Assembly: GCA_905233805.1 (NCBI GenBank)
Contig: CAJOER010000037.1
Coordinates: 1 to 19,989 of the forward strand
Origin: an uncultured Eubacterium sp.
GTDB lineage: Bacteria; Bacillota; Clostridia; Oscillospirales; Acutalibacteraceae
DNA: 19,989 bases
Direction: 5' to 3'
The position numbers and the translations under genes were made by a program. Position 1 is the first letter of the stretch. The number at the start of each line of letters is the position of its first letter. The notes under the pieces are model-generated. The model saw only the letters and a program-made list of their open reading frames with translations. It had not been told where the DNA came from and searched no databases. Below, in pieces: positions 7,254 to 14,481 of this stretch.

Positions 7254-7782
7254 GGTCAGCGAAACTAAAAACACCCCTCCCGAAAGGTTTAAAACCGCCT
7301 TTCAGGAGGGCGTATATAATGTTCTCGAAAGGCTCGGCATAGAGTTTTTAAGAGTTGACAACGAGCCGGCGGTTACTATGGAGGACTGCATAGCAATCGA
7401 CGCGGCGCTCAACGTAAAAACGGTAAAAACCCTTCTTCTCTGCAACAGGCAGAAGACGAACTTTTATCTTTTTATTACCGAGGGGGACAAGCCCTTCGTA
7501 ACGAAGGATTTCAGCCGGAAGCTTGAAATATCGCGCACCTCGTTTGCACCTGCCGAAATGCTCGGCGAGATGCTCGGCTGCGAGGTCGGCTCAACAACAG
7601 TTCTGACTCTTCATAACGATAAGAATAATAAAATTCAGCTCGTTATAGACAAGGCGGTGCTCACTTATGAATACTACGGCTGTACCGACTCGACGACGAC
7701 CTCTTATATGAGAATCAAAACCGATGATTTAATTAATAAATACATCCCTTATTCAAAGCACGAAGCGATTATTATAGACTGA
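7246..7782 (+). CDS. YbaK/ProX-type aminoacyl-tRNA deacylase
   Basis: This 178-residue protein is of the INS/YbaK superfamily, closest in style to ProX/PrdX, the free-standing editing domain that hydrolyses mischarged alanyl- or cysteinyl-tRNA(Pro). The family pattern runs throughout: VYNVLERLGIEFLRVDNEPAVTMEDC, KTLLLCNRQKTNFYLFI with the conserved Lys, FAPAEMLGEMLGCEVGSTTVLTL, KIQLVIDKAVL, YYGCTDSTTTSYMRIKTDDL and a C-terminal HEAIIID. The usual GCHP is GCTD here. AGAGGAA stands before the ATG, which overlaps the CHAP stop by 8 bases. The link to the cell-wall gene is probably only operonic. Confidence 0.85.
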   Translation: MIKVSETKNTPPERFKTAFQEGVYNVLERLGIEFLRVDNEPAVTMEDCIAIDAALNVKTVKTLLLCNRQKTNFYLFITEGDKPFVTKDFSRKLEISRTSFAPAEMLGEMLGCEVGSTTVLTLHNDKNNKIQLVIDKAVLTYEYYGCTDSTTTSYMRIKTDDLINKYIPYSKHEAIIID

Positions 7783-7804
7783 TTTTTACTGGCGAGGTAT
7801 AGAT

Positions 7805-9568
7805 TTGAACCCTGGGAAGAAAAAAGGACACAGACCGTTAATGGTAAAGAAATACTATTCGATGCTGCTCGGCGGAACGCTGACAATGATGGTATCGTCT
7901 GTTTTACTTATGTCCGATTCAATAATTGCAGGAACGTTTATCGGCTCCGACGCTGTGGCGGGCGTTACTCTCGTTACCCCGCTGTACTCGTTAGCCGCTT
8001 TTTTCGGTTCCGTTTTTTCGCTCGGAGTGCCTATATGCTATTCGACCGAAATGGGAAAATTCGATAAAAAGCACGCTGATAAGATTTTCGGCACGGGGCT
8101 TCTTATGTCGGTAGTCATAGGCGCCGTTCTTTTCGGCGTTATAATGCTTTTCGGCGATTCTATACTGAAGGGCTTTCACCCCTCGGCGCAGGCGCTTGAA
8201 CAGGCGAGAGGGTATTTATTCTGGATGCGCTTTACCATACTGCTTATGCCGCTTGATATGCTCATGGCGGAAATGGTATATAACGACGGCGACGAGGCAA
8301 TTTCAATTACCGCCAACATCGTTCAGGGCGCGGGAAATCTTGCCGCTTCGATATTACTCAGCCGCATTATGGGTATAAAGGGAATAGCGCTTGCTTCGTT
8401 TTTATTCACCTTCGCTTCCCTTGCCACCCTATTTACTCATTTTATCAAGAAAAGCAATTCGCTTAAACTCAATTTTTCATTTTCGGGGAAAGCCCTTTTC
8501 AGTGTGGCGAGGTACAGCATTATCGACGCGAGTACATATCTTTTCCTCGGCGCGGGCAACGCCGTTTTAAACCGTTTTGTATGTACGCGTTTCGGCGCGG
8601 ATTATCTTATACTTGTATCAGTAATAACCCTTTGCCGTGAATTCCAGCTCATTTTCGACGGTATCGGCGAGGCGATTACCCCGATTATCAGCGTATATAT
8701 CGGGGAGGACTGTTATCCCGGCGTGCGCAATATTTATAAGCGCGCAAGAAAAACCGCGGTTGCCGAGGGTATACTTATAATACTGTTTATGCAGCTTGCG
8801 GCGCCGTTAGTGCCGACTCTGCTCGGAATAAGCAACCCCGAGCTTGTACGCCTTGCCGTTGACGGGCTTAGAATAGTATCGCTCGGCTCGGTATTCGTGA
8901 GTCTGCTTTATCTTTCAACCTCGTACTATCTTATTCTCGATATGATTCCGCTAGGGCTTGCAATTTCCGCTCTGCGCGATATAGTTATGGCGGCAGTTTT
9001 TGTGCTTTCGCTCGGTGTGGTTTTCGGCATTCCCGGAATGTATGCGGGCTTTGCGGTTTCTGCCCTTGCGGCGTGGCTTGCCTCCGCGGCGTTTCTCCGC
9101 GCACGGTACGGAAAGGACGCCCCTCTCCTTCTTCAGCAGAGAGCGCAGGGCAAGGAAGGACTTTTATTCAGCTTTGACGTTGAGCCGAACAGCATAGTGG
9201 AAACAAGAGACTGTATTGAAAAAGCGTTTGTTGAACGCGGCTATGACGACAGAACGGTTATGCGCGTTATGCTTCTTTTTGAAGAGCTGTTTATGCTGAT
9301 TTATGAAAAGAACGGAAAAGCCGATATTCAGGCGGAATGCGCTATGCTTTTACAGGATGACAATATCCGTATTATCACCCGCGATACGGGAATAAAATTC
9401 GACCTTTCCGATTCCGATATGGCAGTTGATTCGCTGCGTGCTTACGTAATTTCAACCTTTACCACCCAGACGGTTGCAAATAAGCAGCACCTTGTAACCA
9501 TGAGCTTTAACAGAAATATGTTTGAGCTGACGGGAAGTAAGAAGTCCGAAGTACAGACGGTCAGTTAA
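7805..9568 (+). CDS. MATE-family efflux transporter with C-terminal ATPase-like domain
   Basis: This is a 587-residue inner-membrane protein. Residues about 15-445 form twelve hydrophobic segments of the MATE fold in two halves (first half MLLGGTLTMMVSSVLLMSD; second from VARYSIIDASTYLFLGAG). MATE proteins export cationic drugs or metabolites with Na+ or H+. About 130 soluble residues follow and resemble a GHKL/anti-sigma-type ATPase: LLFEELFMLIYEKNG near 491-505 as the N box and RDTGIKF near 526-532 as the G1 box; the glycine-rich lid is poor, so nucleotide binding is uncertain. The start is TTG at 7805, 7 bases after GGCGAGG; an internal ATG at 7841 lacks a good ribosome site. The gene lies 22 bases after the deacylase. 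Confidence 0.88.
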   Translation: MNPGKKKGHRPLMVKKYYSMLLGGTLTMMVSSVLLMSDSIIAGTFIGSDAVAGVTLVTPLYSLAAFFGSVFSLGVPICYSTEMGKFDKKHADKIFGTGLLMSVVIGAVLFGVIMLFGDSILKGFHPSAQALEQARGYLFWMRFTILLMPLDMLMAEMVYNDGDEAISITANIVQGAGNLAASILLSRIMGIKGIALASFLFTFASLATLFTHFIKKSNSLKLNFSFSGKALFSVARYSIIDASTYLFLGAGNAVLNRFVCTRFGADYLILVSVITLCREFQLIFDGIGEAITPIISVYIGEDCYPGVRNIYKRARKTAVAEGILIILFMQLAAPLVPTLLGISNPELVRLAVDGLRIVSLGSVFVSLLYLSTSYYLILDMIPLGLAISALRDIVMAAVFVLSLGVVFGIPGMYAGFAVSALAAWLASAAFLRARYGKDAPLLLQQRAQGKEGLLFSFDVEPNSIVETRDCIEKAFVERGYDDRTVMRVMLLFEELFMLIYEKNGKADIQAECAMLLQDDNIRIITRDTGIKFDLSDSDMAVDSLRAYVISTFTTQTVANKQHLVTMSFNRNMFELTGSKKSEVQTVS

Positions 9569-9583
9569 AAACGCAACAGCGCG

Positions 9584-9623
9584 TTGCTTGTAATAACAAC
9601 GCTTTCGTATTATGATTAATACG
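9584..9623 (+). promoter_or_regulatory. Candidate promoter and palindromic operator of the XRE regulator
   Basis: A perfect inverted repeat CGTATTA-TGAT-TAATACG (9606-9623) abuts the GGGAGGT ribosome site of the XRE gene. TTGCTT (9584-9589) and TATTAT (9608-9613), 18 bases apart, could form a weak promoter whose -10 lies inside the palindrome, as expected for an autorepressed regulator. A 6-bp hairpin GCGTTG/CAACGC at 9581-9602 has only three Ts after it and is a poor terminator for the MATE gene. Confidence 0.45.
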
Positions 9624-9635
9624 GGAGGTATGATT

Positions 9636-10400
9636 ATGACTACTAAAGAAGTTATATATGAACTCAGGACTAAAAACGGGCTCTCTCAGGACGAGCTTGC
9701 CGAAAAGGTTTTCGTAACCCGTCAGGCGGTGTCGCGCTGGGAAACGGGCGAAACCGTGCCGAATACCGAAACGCTTAAACTGCTTTCAAATCTTCTTAAC
9801 GTTTCAATTAATACTCTTCTCGGCTCGCCGAATAAGCTTATCTGTCAGTGCTGCGGAATGCCGCTTGAGGACGAGATTATCGGCAGGAACAGGGACGGCT
9901 CGCTCAACGAGGAATACTGTAAATGGTGCTATGCCGACGGAACGTATACTTACAGCGATATGGACGATTTAATAAACGTCTGTATTCCGCATATGCAGCA
10001 GCAGGGCTTTACCGAGGAGCAGGCGCGTTCGTATATGAAGGATATGCTCCCGAAGCTTGATTACTGGAAAAGATATGAGGAACTCAGCGACAACGGACAG
10101 TTTGAGCAGTTTAAAAAGCAGCTTATCGGTGAAATAAACGCGCTTGATATTGAGGGTATGCCGAAGCTTGAAAGTCTGAATGCTCTCGTCGGCAGCTTCG
10201 TCAATCTTGAATATCCGCTTCCGAGCGGAATGAAAGCGAAGTTCCTTGACGACTCCGCGACGTACCTCGGCAATCAGCTTGAATCTGAGTTCGGCGGGGA
10301 GCGCTGCTTCGGAGTACTTGCAAATATGGACTTTATTTTGATATGCACTTATGAAGCGGAGGGCGAAAACCCCGAGCTCGTGCTTTATAAAAAGAGATAA
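9636..10400 (+). CDS. XRE-family regulator with zinc-ribbon and uncharacterised C-terminal domain
   Basis: This is a 254-residue cytosolic protein. The ATG at 9636 is chosen because GGGAGGT (9623-9629) stands 6 bases upstream; ATGs at 9612 and 9630 are badly spaced. Residues 1-60 are an XRE helix-turn-helix (LRTKNGLSQDELAEKVFVTR, SRWETGETVPN). Residues 69-145 match the putative zinc-ribbon family also fused to Firmicutes XRE proteins: ICQCCGMPL and YCKWCYADGTYTYSDMDDL with C70, C72/C73, C95 and C98. The last 75 residues (SLNALVGSFVNLEYPLPSG to LVLYKKR) are a domain I do not recognise. It follows the MATE gene and probably represses itself; control of the transporter is possible but unshown. 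Confidence 0.88.
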   Translation: MTTKEVIYELRTKNGLSQDELAEKVFVTRQAVSRWETGETVPNTETLKLLSNLLNVSINTLLGSPNKLICQCCGMPLEDEIIGRNRDGSLNEEYCKWCYADGTYTYSDMDDLINVCIPHMQQQGFTEEQARSYMKDMLPKLDYWKRYEELSDNGQFEQFKKQLIGEINALDIEGMPKLESLNALVGSFVNLEYPLPSGMKAKFLDDSATYLGNQLESEFGGERCFGVLANMDFILICTYEAEGENPELVLYKKR

Positions 10401-10401
10401 A

Positions 10402-10426
10402 AAAAGCGACCGTAAAGGTCGCTTTT
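10402..10426. terminator. Bidirectional terminator between XRE and DUF1667 genes
   Basis: Perfect 10-bp arms AAAAGCGACC/GGTCGCTTTT (10402-10411 and 10417-10426) with loop GTAAA. The A- and T-runs on each flank serve both converging genes. Confidence 0.9.
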
Positions 10427-10428
10427 AA

Positions 10429-10776
10429 TTATTTAATCGTTTTACAGCTTACGAAGTCAATGCCCGTTCCGAAGAGGTTCGGGATAATAACCTGTCCCGT
10501 TTCAATCGGTACCTCGAGCACGATGTCATCAAGAAGCTTCATGGCATCGAACATCTTACCCTTCGGGATTGCGCCGTTAGTCTTTACGGGACATCTCGGC
10601 TCCGTTTCAAGATTTGTTCTTACGGTTGAAGTAACAACTCTTACGGGGTTTTTAAGCTCGTTTCTTCCGTAAACAGCGCCTCTCGGGCAGGCGTTGCCCG
10701 TTACGGCGTAATCGTTCTTTTCGTCAACCGTGAGGTGGCAGCCTCTCGGGCAGGTGATACAGATTAATTCTTTCAT
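10429..10776 (-). CDS. DUF1667 small iron-sulfur-like protein of the GlpA/GlpB set
   Basis: This is a 115-residue cytosolic protein. Four N-terminal Cys (C6, C9, C13 in CITCPRGC and C30 in GNACPRG) form a ferredoxin-like ligand set, so a cluster is likely. The rest, with ELKNPVRVVTSTVRT, GAIPKGKMFDAM and a C-terminal GTGIDFV, matches DUF1667. In Firmicutes and Thermotogae this gene is the third of a trio with a GlpA-type glycerol-3-phosphate dehydrogenase and an FAD/NAD oxidoreductase, so it probably passes electrons between them. Its ATG overlaps the upstream stop by 4 bases (ATGA), showing translational coupling. The length is normal. Confidence 0.88.
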   Translation of the reverse strand: MKELICITCPRGCHLTVDEKNDYAVTGNACPRGAVYGRNELKNPVRVVTSTVRTNLETEPRCPVKTNGAIPKGKMFDAMKLLDDIVLEVPIETGQVIIPNLFGTGIDFVSCKTIK

Positions 10777-12002
10777 TCTTCTACCTCCTCTGCGGTTACC
10801 GTGATTTCGTCGGACATAATAGCGTCAAGCAGGCGTCTTGAAAGTTTAACTCTTTCCATTTCGCCGGGCGCCATATGAGCGCGCTTGAGCTGGGCTACAA
10901 TCTGGTCGCCGTCCTTTACAACGATTTTACTCGTTTCAAATATTCTTCTCGGACGGAAGAAAATTTCGGCGTCCATCGCCTCTCTGTGTATTTTTTGAGG
11001 TACGATAAAGCCGACGCCCTCGCCCTCGTTTACCGTGATTGCGTTTTGTCTTGAACGCGAGCCGAGCTTGACGTATTCAGCCGCGGCGCGTCCCGCCTTC
11101 TGGCTCTCGCCCGTTACGAAGTCAACGAGGTCGTGAACGTGAACTACGTTTCCGCTTGCGAATATGCCCTCGGCCGAGGTTTCCATATTTTCCCATACGA
11201 TAACGCCGTTCGTTGCGGGGTCAACCTTGATTCCCGCAGTTCTTGTAAGCTCGTTTTCGGGGATAAGACCTACCGAAAGAAGTACGGTGTCGCAGTCGAA
11301 ATCAATTTCGGTTCCCTTAATAGGCTTTCTGTCGGGGCCGACCTTTGCAATCGTAACGCCGTTTACTCTCTCTTTACCTCTTATATCAATAATAGTATGC
11401 GAGAGATAAAGCGGGATATTAAAGTCGTTAAGACACTGTACTATATTTCTCTGAAGTCCGCCGGAATAGGGCATAACCTCGAGCACCATACGTCTTGCCA
11501 TAATAAGACCGATATCGCCCGAGCCGAGGATTATAACCTTCCTGCCGACCATATGGCCTTCCATATTAACATATCTCTGCGCCGCGCCCGCGGTGAGAAC
11601 GCCTGCGGGGCGGGTTCCGGGGATTGATATTGCGCCTCTCGTTCTCTCACGGCAGCCCATGGCGAGAACGATTGCTTTAGCGCTGAGTACCTGATAGCCC
11701 TTTTCGGGGTTGATGCAGTGAATTTCCTTATCCTGAGTAACTTCAAGAACCATGGTGTCGCACATTACCTCAATGCCTGTTCCTTCAAGCATTTTGATAA
11801 AGCGTCCCGCGTATTCGGGGCCTGTAAGCTCCTCTTTGAAGTACTGAAGCCCGAAGCCGTTGTGGATACACTGGTTAAGTATTCCGCCAAGCTCCTTGTC
11901 ACGCTCGATAATAAGAATATCTTTAAGTCCTTTTTCGTGAGCCGCGAGTGCTGCAGCAAGTCCGGCAGGTCCTCCGCCGACAACTATTAATTCGTATGTC
12001 AT
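10773..12002 (-). CDS. FAD/NAD(P)-dependent oxidoreductase, GlpB-like partner subunit
   Basis: This is a 409-residue flavoprotein. The start at 12002 follows GGAGGAGGT; an in-frame ATG at 12023 lies inside the upstream gene. The N-terminal FAD Rossmann motif is ELIVVGGGPAGLAAALAAHEKG, with ILNQCIHNGFGL. The second dinucleotide motif VIILGSGDIGLIMARRMVLE should bind NAD(P)H. The FAD-closing motif is IFASGNVVHVHDLVDFV. After VLE the protein jumps straight to VMPYSGG; relatives have about nine more residues (GAKVxxVVE-like), the second strand of the NAD site with its acidic residue. This looks like an in-frame loss of about 27 bases near 11480, where the sequence reads CTCGAG. It probably joins the GlpA-like enzyme and DUF1667 protein in glycerol-3-phosphate oxidation. 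Confidence 0.88.
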   Translation of the reverse strand: MTYELIVVGGGPAGLAAALAAHEKGLKDILIIERDKELGGILNQCIHNGFGLQYFKEELTGPEYAGRFIKMLEGTGIEVMCDTMVLEVTQDKEIHCINPEKGYQVLSAKAIVLAMGCRERTRGAISIPGTRPAGVLTAGAAQRYVNMEGHMVGRKVIILGSGDIGLIMARRMVLEVMPYSGGLQRNIVQCLNDFNIPLYLSHTIIDIRGKERVNGVTIAKVGPDRKPIKGTEIDFDCDTVLLSVGLIPENELTRTAGIKVDPATNGVIVWENMETSAEGIFASGNVVHVHDLVDFVTGESQKAGRAAAEYVKLGSRSRQNAITVNEGEGVGFIVPQKIHREAMDAEIFFRPRRIFETSKIVVKDGDQIVAQLKRAHMAPGEMERVKLSRRLLDAIMSDEITVTAEEVEE

Positions 12003-12004
12003 GT

Positions 12005-13438
12005 TCAGACCTCCTCCCTGCATTTTGTTTCGCCCGTTAAGATGTAACTTCCCGTGTCGTCCTGAAGGATATCTTCGGGAATTACATTGTTATACTTAGC
12101 GAGGATGCTGAGTATTTTCGGACCGCAGAAACCGCCCTGGCAGCGTCCCATACCCGTTGTGCAGCGTCTCTTGATTCCGTCGAGCGAAACGGGTTTAATC
12201 GGCGATTCGCACGCGGCGAGAATTTCGCCCTCGGTTACCGTTTCGCAGCGGCAGATAACTCTACCGTATTCGGGCTTTTCACTAACGAGCTTGTTCTTCT
12301 CTTTCTGCGTGAGATTCTTGAATCTTATATGCTCGCGCGAGTCGGTATACTCCGCTTTTTCAACGAGTTTAAGTCCGTCGTTTTCAAGCATATTTACAAC
12401 ATCCTCGGCGATAGCGGGAGCCGCGGAAAGACCGGGGGATTTAATTCCCGCAACGTCTATAAATCCGTCGGCGGCAAAGCCGATTACGAAGTCGTTAGTG
12501 TCGGAATTTGCTCGGATGCCGGTGAAGTTTCTTATATTTTCCCTGTAATTGATACTCGGAACGGATTTGCACGCTTTTTCTCTTATGAAGTCAAGAGAGG
12601 CGGTAGTCGTTCTCGTATCGTCTTTCGCGCTCGGCACGGCGTTGGGACCTACTATGAGGTTGCCGTGAACGGTGGGGGCTACGAGCACGCCCTTACCGAC
12701 CTCGTTGGGACACTGGAAAATAATGTGATTTGCTCTTTCGCCCTCAACCTTGTCAAGAAGGAAGTATTCGCCCGCCGAGGGTTCGATTTTAAACGTGGGT
12801 TCGGCAACCATATTATGAATATCGTCGCTGTAAACGCCCGCGGCGTTGATTATGTATTTTGCTTCAACGGTTTTGTCGGTGCAGATAATTTTCCAGAAAT
12901 CCTTTTCTCTTTTAATATCCTTAACGCAGGTGTTGAGCATTAGCTCGGCGCCGTTTCTTACCGCCGTTTCAGCCATTGCAAGACCGTATTCCCAGGGGTT
13001 GACGATAGCCGCAGTAGGCGCCCAGAGTGCTCCGAGTGCCTCGTCGGAAATCATGGGTTCGGTATCCCTGAGCTGCTTCTGGTCAAGCATTCTCATATTA
13101 GGTACGCCGTTTTTAACTCCTCTGTCATAGAGGATATAAAGCGTATCGAGTTCCGCCTGCGTAAAAGCAACGACAAGCGAGCCGATTCTTTTAAACGGAA
13201 CGCTGAGTTTTTCGCAGATTTCGCCCGCAAGCAGGTTACCTCTTACGTTATATTTGGCGCATAAGGAGCCCGGCTCGGGGTCATATCCCGCGTGGATAAT
13301 CGCGCTGTTTGCCCTCGTTGTTTCCATACAGACGTCGTTATGCTTTTCAATTATTGCGATACTCAGCTCATACTTTGAAAGATAGTAAGCAACCGAGCTG
13401 CCGGATATACCGCAGCCGATTATCGCTACGTCATACAT
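12005..13438 (-). CDS. GlpA-like FAD-dependent glycerol-3-phosphate dehydrogenase with BFD-type cluster domain
   Basis: This is a 477-residue protein. The ATG at 13438 is preferred over the one at 13444 because AAGGAGG is then 7 bases away instead of 1. The N-terminus is a DAO-type FAD fold (DVAIIGCGISGSSVAYYLSKY, then TTRANSAIIHAGYDPEPGSL). The C-terminus is a bacterioferritin-associated-ferredoxin-like [2Fe-2S] domain with C396xC398 (CRCETVTEGEI), C426, and C433/C438 in GRCQGGFC. The family oxidises glycerol-3-phosphate to dihydroxyacetone phosphate; 2-hydroxyglutarate oxidase relatives lack this tail. It leads the three-gene redox operon, with 2 bases to the next gene, and is divergent from the SCP2/transketolase operon. 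No deletion is evident. Confidence 0.88.
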   Translation of the reverse strand: MYDVAIIGCGISGSSVAYYLSKYELSIAIIEKHNDVCMETTRANSAIIHAGYDPEPGSLCAKYNVRGNLLAGEICEKLSVPFKRIGSLVVAFTQAELDTLYILYDRGVKNGVPNMRMLDQKQLRDTEPMISDEALGALWAPTAAIVNPWEYGLAMAETAVRNGAELMLNTCVKDIKREKDFWKIICTDKTVEAKYIINAAGVYSDDIHNMVAEPTFKIEPSAGEYFLLDKVEGERANHIIFQCPNEVGKGVLVAPTVHGNLIVGPNAVPSAKDDTRTTTASLDFIREKACKSVPSINYRENIRNFTGIRANSDTNDFVIGFAADGFIDVAGIKSPGLSAAPAIAEDVVNMLENDGLKLVEKAEYTDSREHIRFKNLTQKEKNKLVSEKPEYGRVICRCETVTEGEILAACESPIKPVSLDGIKRRCTTGMGRCQGGFCGPKILSILAKYNNVIPEDILQDDTGSYILTGETKCREEV

Positions 13439-13470
13439 AAGCATTCCTCCTTGAATAATACTGTTTAACT

Positions 13471-13504
13471 AAAATATGATACCATATTTTGAAAAATAAT
13501 ACAA
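13471..13504 (-). promoter_or_regulatory. Promoter of the GlpA-like operon with palindrome over the -10
   Basis: On the minus strand: TTGTAT (13504-13499), 17-base spacer ending in TGG (extended -10), TATCAT (13481-13476). The -10 lies inside AAAATATG-ATAC-CATATTTT (13471-13490), an inverted repeat with perfect 8-bp arms, a likely repressor site. Confidence 0.65.
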
Positions 13505-13572
13505 TATTTAATTTAGAAATCAATATATGATTTTGTCTAAAATTCGTATTTTCTTAACGTTTTAATCTTAGT

Positions 13573-13619
13573 TTTGTCATAGATTTGTCATTGTTATTAT
13601 ATATATAATGTGCTATAAT
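13573..13619 (+). promoter_or_regulatory. Promoter of the SCP2/aminotransferase/transketolase operon with tandem TTTGTCAT
   Basis: TTGTTA (13591-13596), 17-base spacer, extended TGC-TATAAT (13614-13619), close to consensus. TTTGTCAT occurs at 13573-13580 and 13584-13591, exactly 11 bases apart (one helical turn), touching the -35; TTTTGTC also occurs at 13531. The rest of the 266-base divergent gap (13439-13704) is AT-rich with no ORF. The leader is about 80 bases and ends with AAGGAGG at 13692-13698. Confidence 0.7.
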
Positions 13620-13704
13620 AAAGTTGCATTATTATAACTTATTTTGTGCATTTTTAATACATAACGTATTTTAAAGCGCAAAAAAGCAATTAAGGAGGTA
13701 TTTT

Positions 13705-14469
13705 ATGAAAGAAGCAAAAGCTCTTGCTTTCGTCAATGCGTATGGCGTTTTGAGAACTCTTGAAAACCTGTGCGATATGACAGACGAGGCAAAGGCAGTC
13801 TGCGCCACTCTTAAAAAACCTGTTGCACTTTGCTTTGATGTTACGGACGGTCCGTGCGTTACGTATCATTTCAGCAAAGACGGCTGCAAGTTCACCGAGG
13901 GTGATTACGGCTGCACCTGCAAGATGAAGTTTTCATCTCCGGAAAAGTTTAATGACCTGATTGATAACGCAAAGCCCGGTATTCCCACGAAGAATCCGAT
14001 TCAGGTTTTACAGTTTCTTTTAGGCCCGTTCACAAAGCTCACCGATATTTTGACTAAATATCTTATGCCGAGCGAAGAGGATTTGAAGGATAAGGATTTT
14101 TTTGAAAAGTCAACTATCCTCACAATGTATACAATCGGCGGAGCAATCTGCGCGCTTGCTAATAACGATACTATCAGCAAGGGCTCGGCGTCATACATTG
14201 TTGACGGCGACGTTCAGATGGGTATTACCGATAAGGTATACGTTACAATCCGCTGCCGTGACCATAAGCTTGAGCTCATTAAAGAAAAGCCCTCAACCCC
14301 GAGAGCTATTATGGAATTCAAATCCGTTGAGCTTGCTAACGGTCTGTTTACGGGTACTGCCTCGACTATGGCTGAACTGTGCGCAGGTAACATTTACCTC
14401 GCCGGTATGTGTAATATGATTGATAATATTAACCGTATTCTCGACAGAGTTGCGGTATACTTAGGATAA
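13705..14469 (+). CDS. SCP2-like (sterol-carrier-fold) protein, first copy
   Basis: This 254-residue cytosolic protein has no signal peptide. AAGGAGG stands 6 bases before the ATG. Two SCP2-like halves can be traced. Residues about 40-95 contain VALCFDVTDGPCVTYHFSKDG and a following MKFSSPEKFNDLI. Residues about 165-254 contain VYVTIRCRDHKLELIKEKP, AIMEFKSVELANGLFTGTASTMAELCAGNIYLAGM and a terminal helix. Between them lies a hydrophobic helical stretch (VLQFLLGPFTKLTDILTKYL, then STILTMYTIGGAICAL). The SCP2 fold binds acyl chains or other hydrophobic ligands. It resembles the protein at 17580-18377, including this central stretch, so the two are paralogues at either end of one operon. The lipid-carrier role is inference. 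Confidence 0.8.
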   Translation: MKEAKALAFVNAYGVLRTLENLCDMTDEAKAVCATLKKPVALCFDVTDGPCVTYHFSKDGCKFTEGDYGCTCKMKFSSPEKFNDLIDNAKPGIPTKNPIQVLQFLLGPFTKLTDILTKYLMPSEEDLKDKDFFEKSTILTMYTIGGAICALANNDTISKGSASYIVDGDVQMGITDKVYVTIRCRDHKLELIKEKPSTPRAIMEFKSVELANGLFTGTASTMAELCAGNIYLAGMCNMIDNINRILDRVAVYLG

Positions 14470-14481
14470 GGAGGAGCGAAT

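Noticed and set aside
9581..9605. Terminator for the MATE gene
   Set aside because: The hairpin GCGTTG/CAACGC has a 10-base loop and only three Ts, and competes with another small stem; support is too weak.
12329..12943. Plus-strand ORF of 204 codons inside the GlpA-like gene
   Set aside because: Antisense shadow of a clear FAD protein with intact motifs.
13439..13704. Small RNA or riboswitch in the divergent gap
   Set aside because: The leader is only about 80 AT-rich bases with no stable stem or terminator before the ribosome site.
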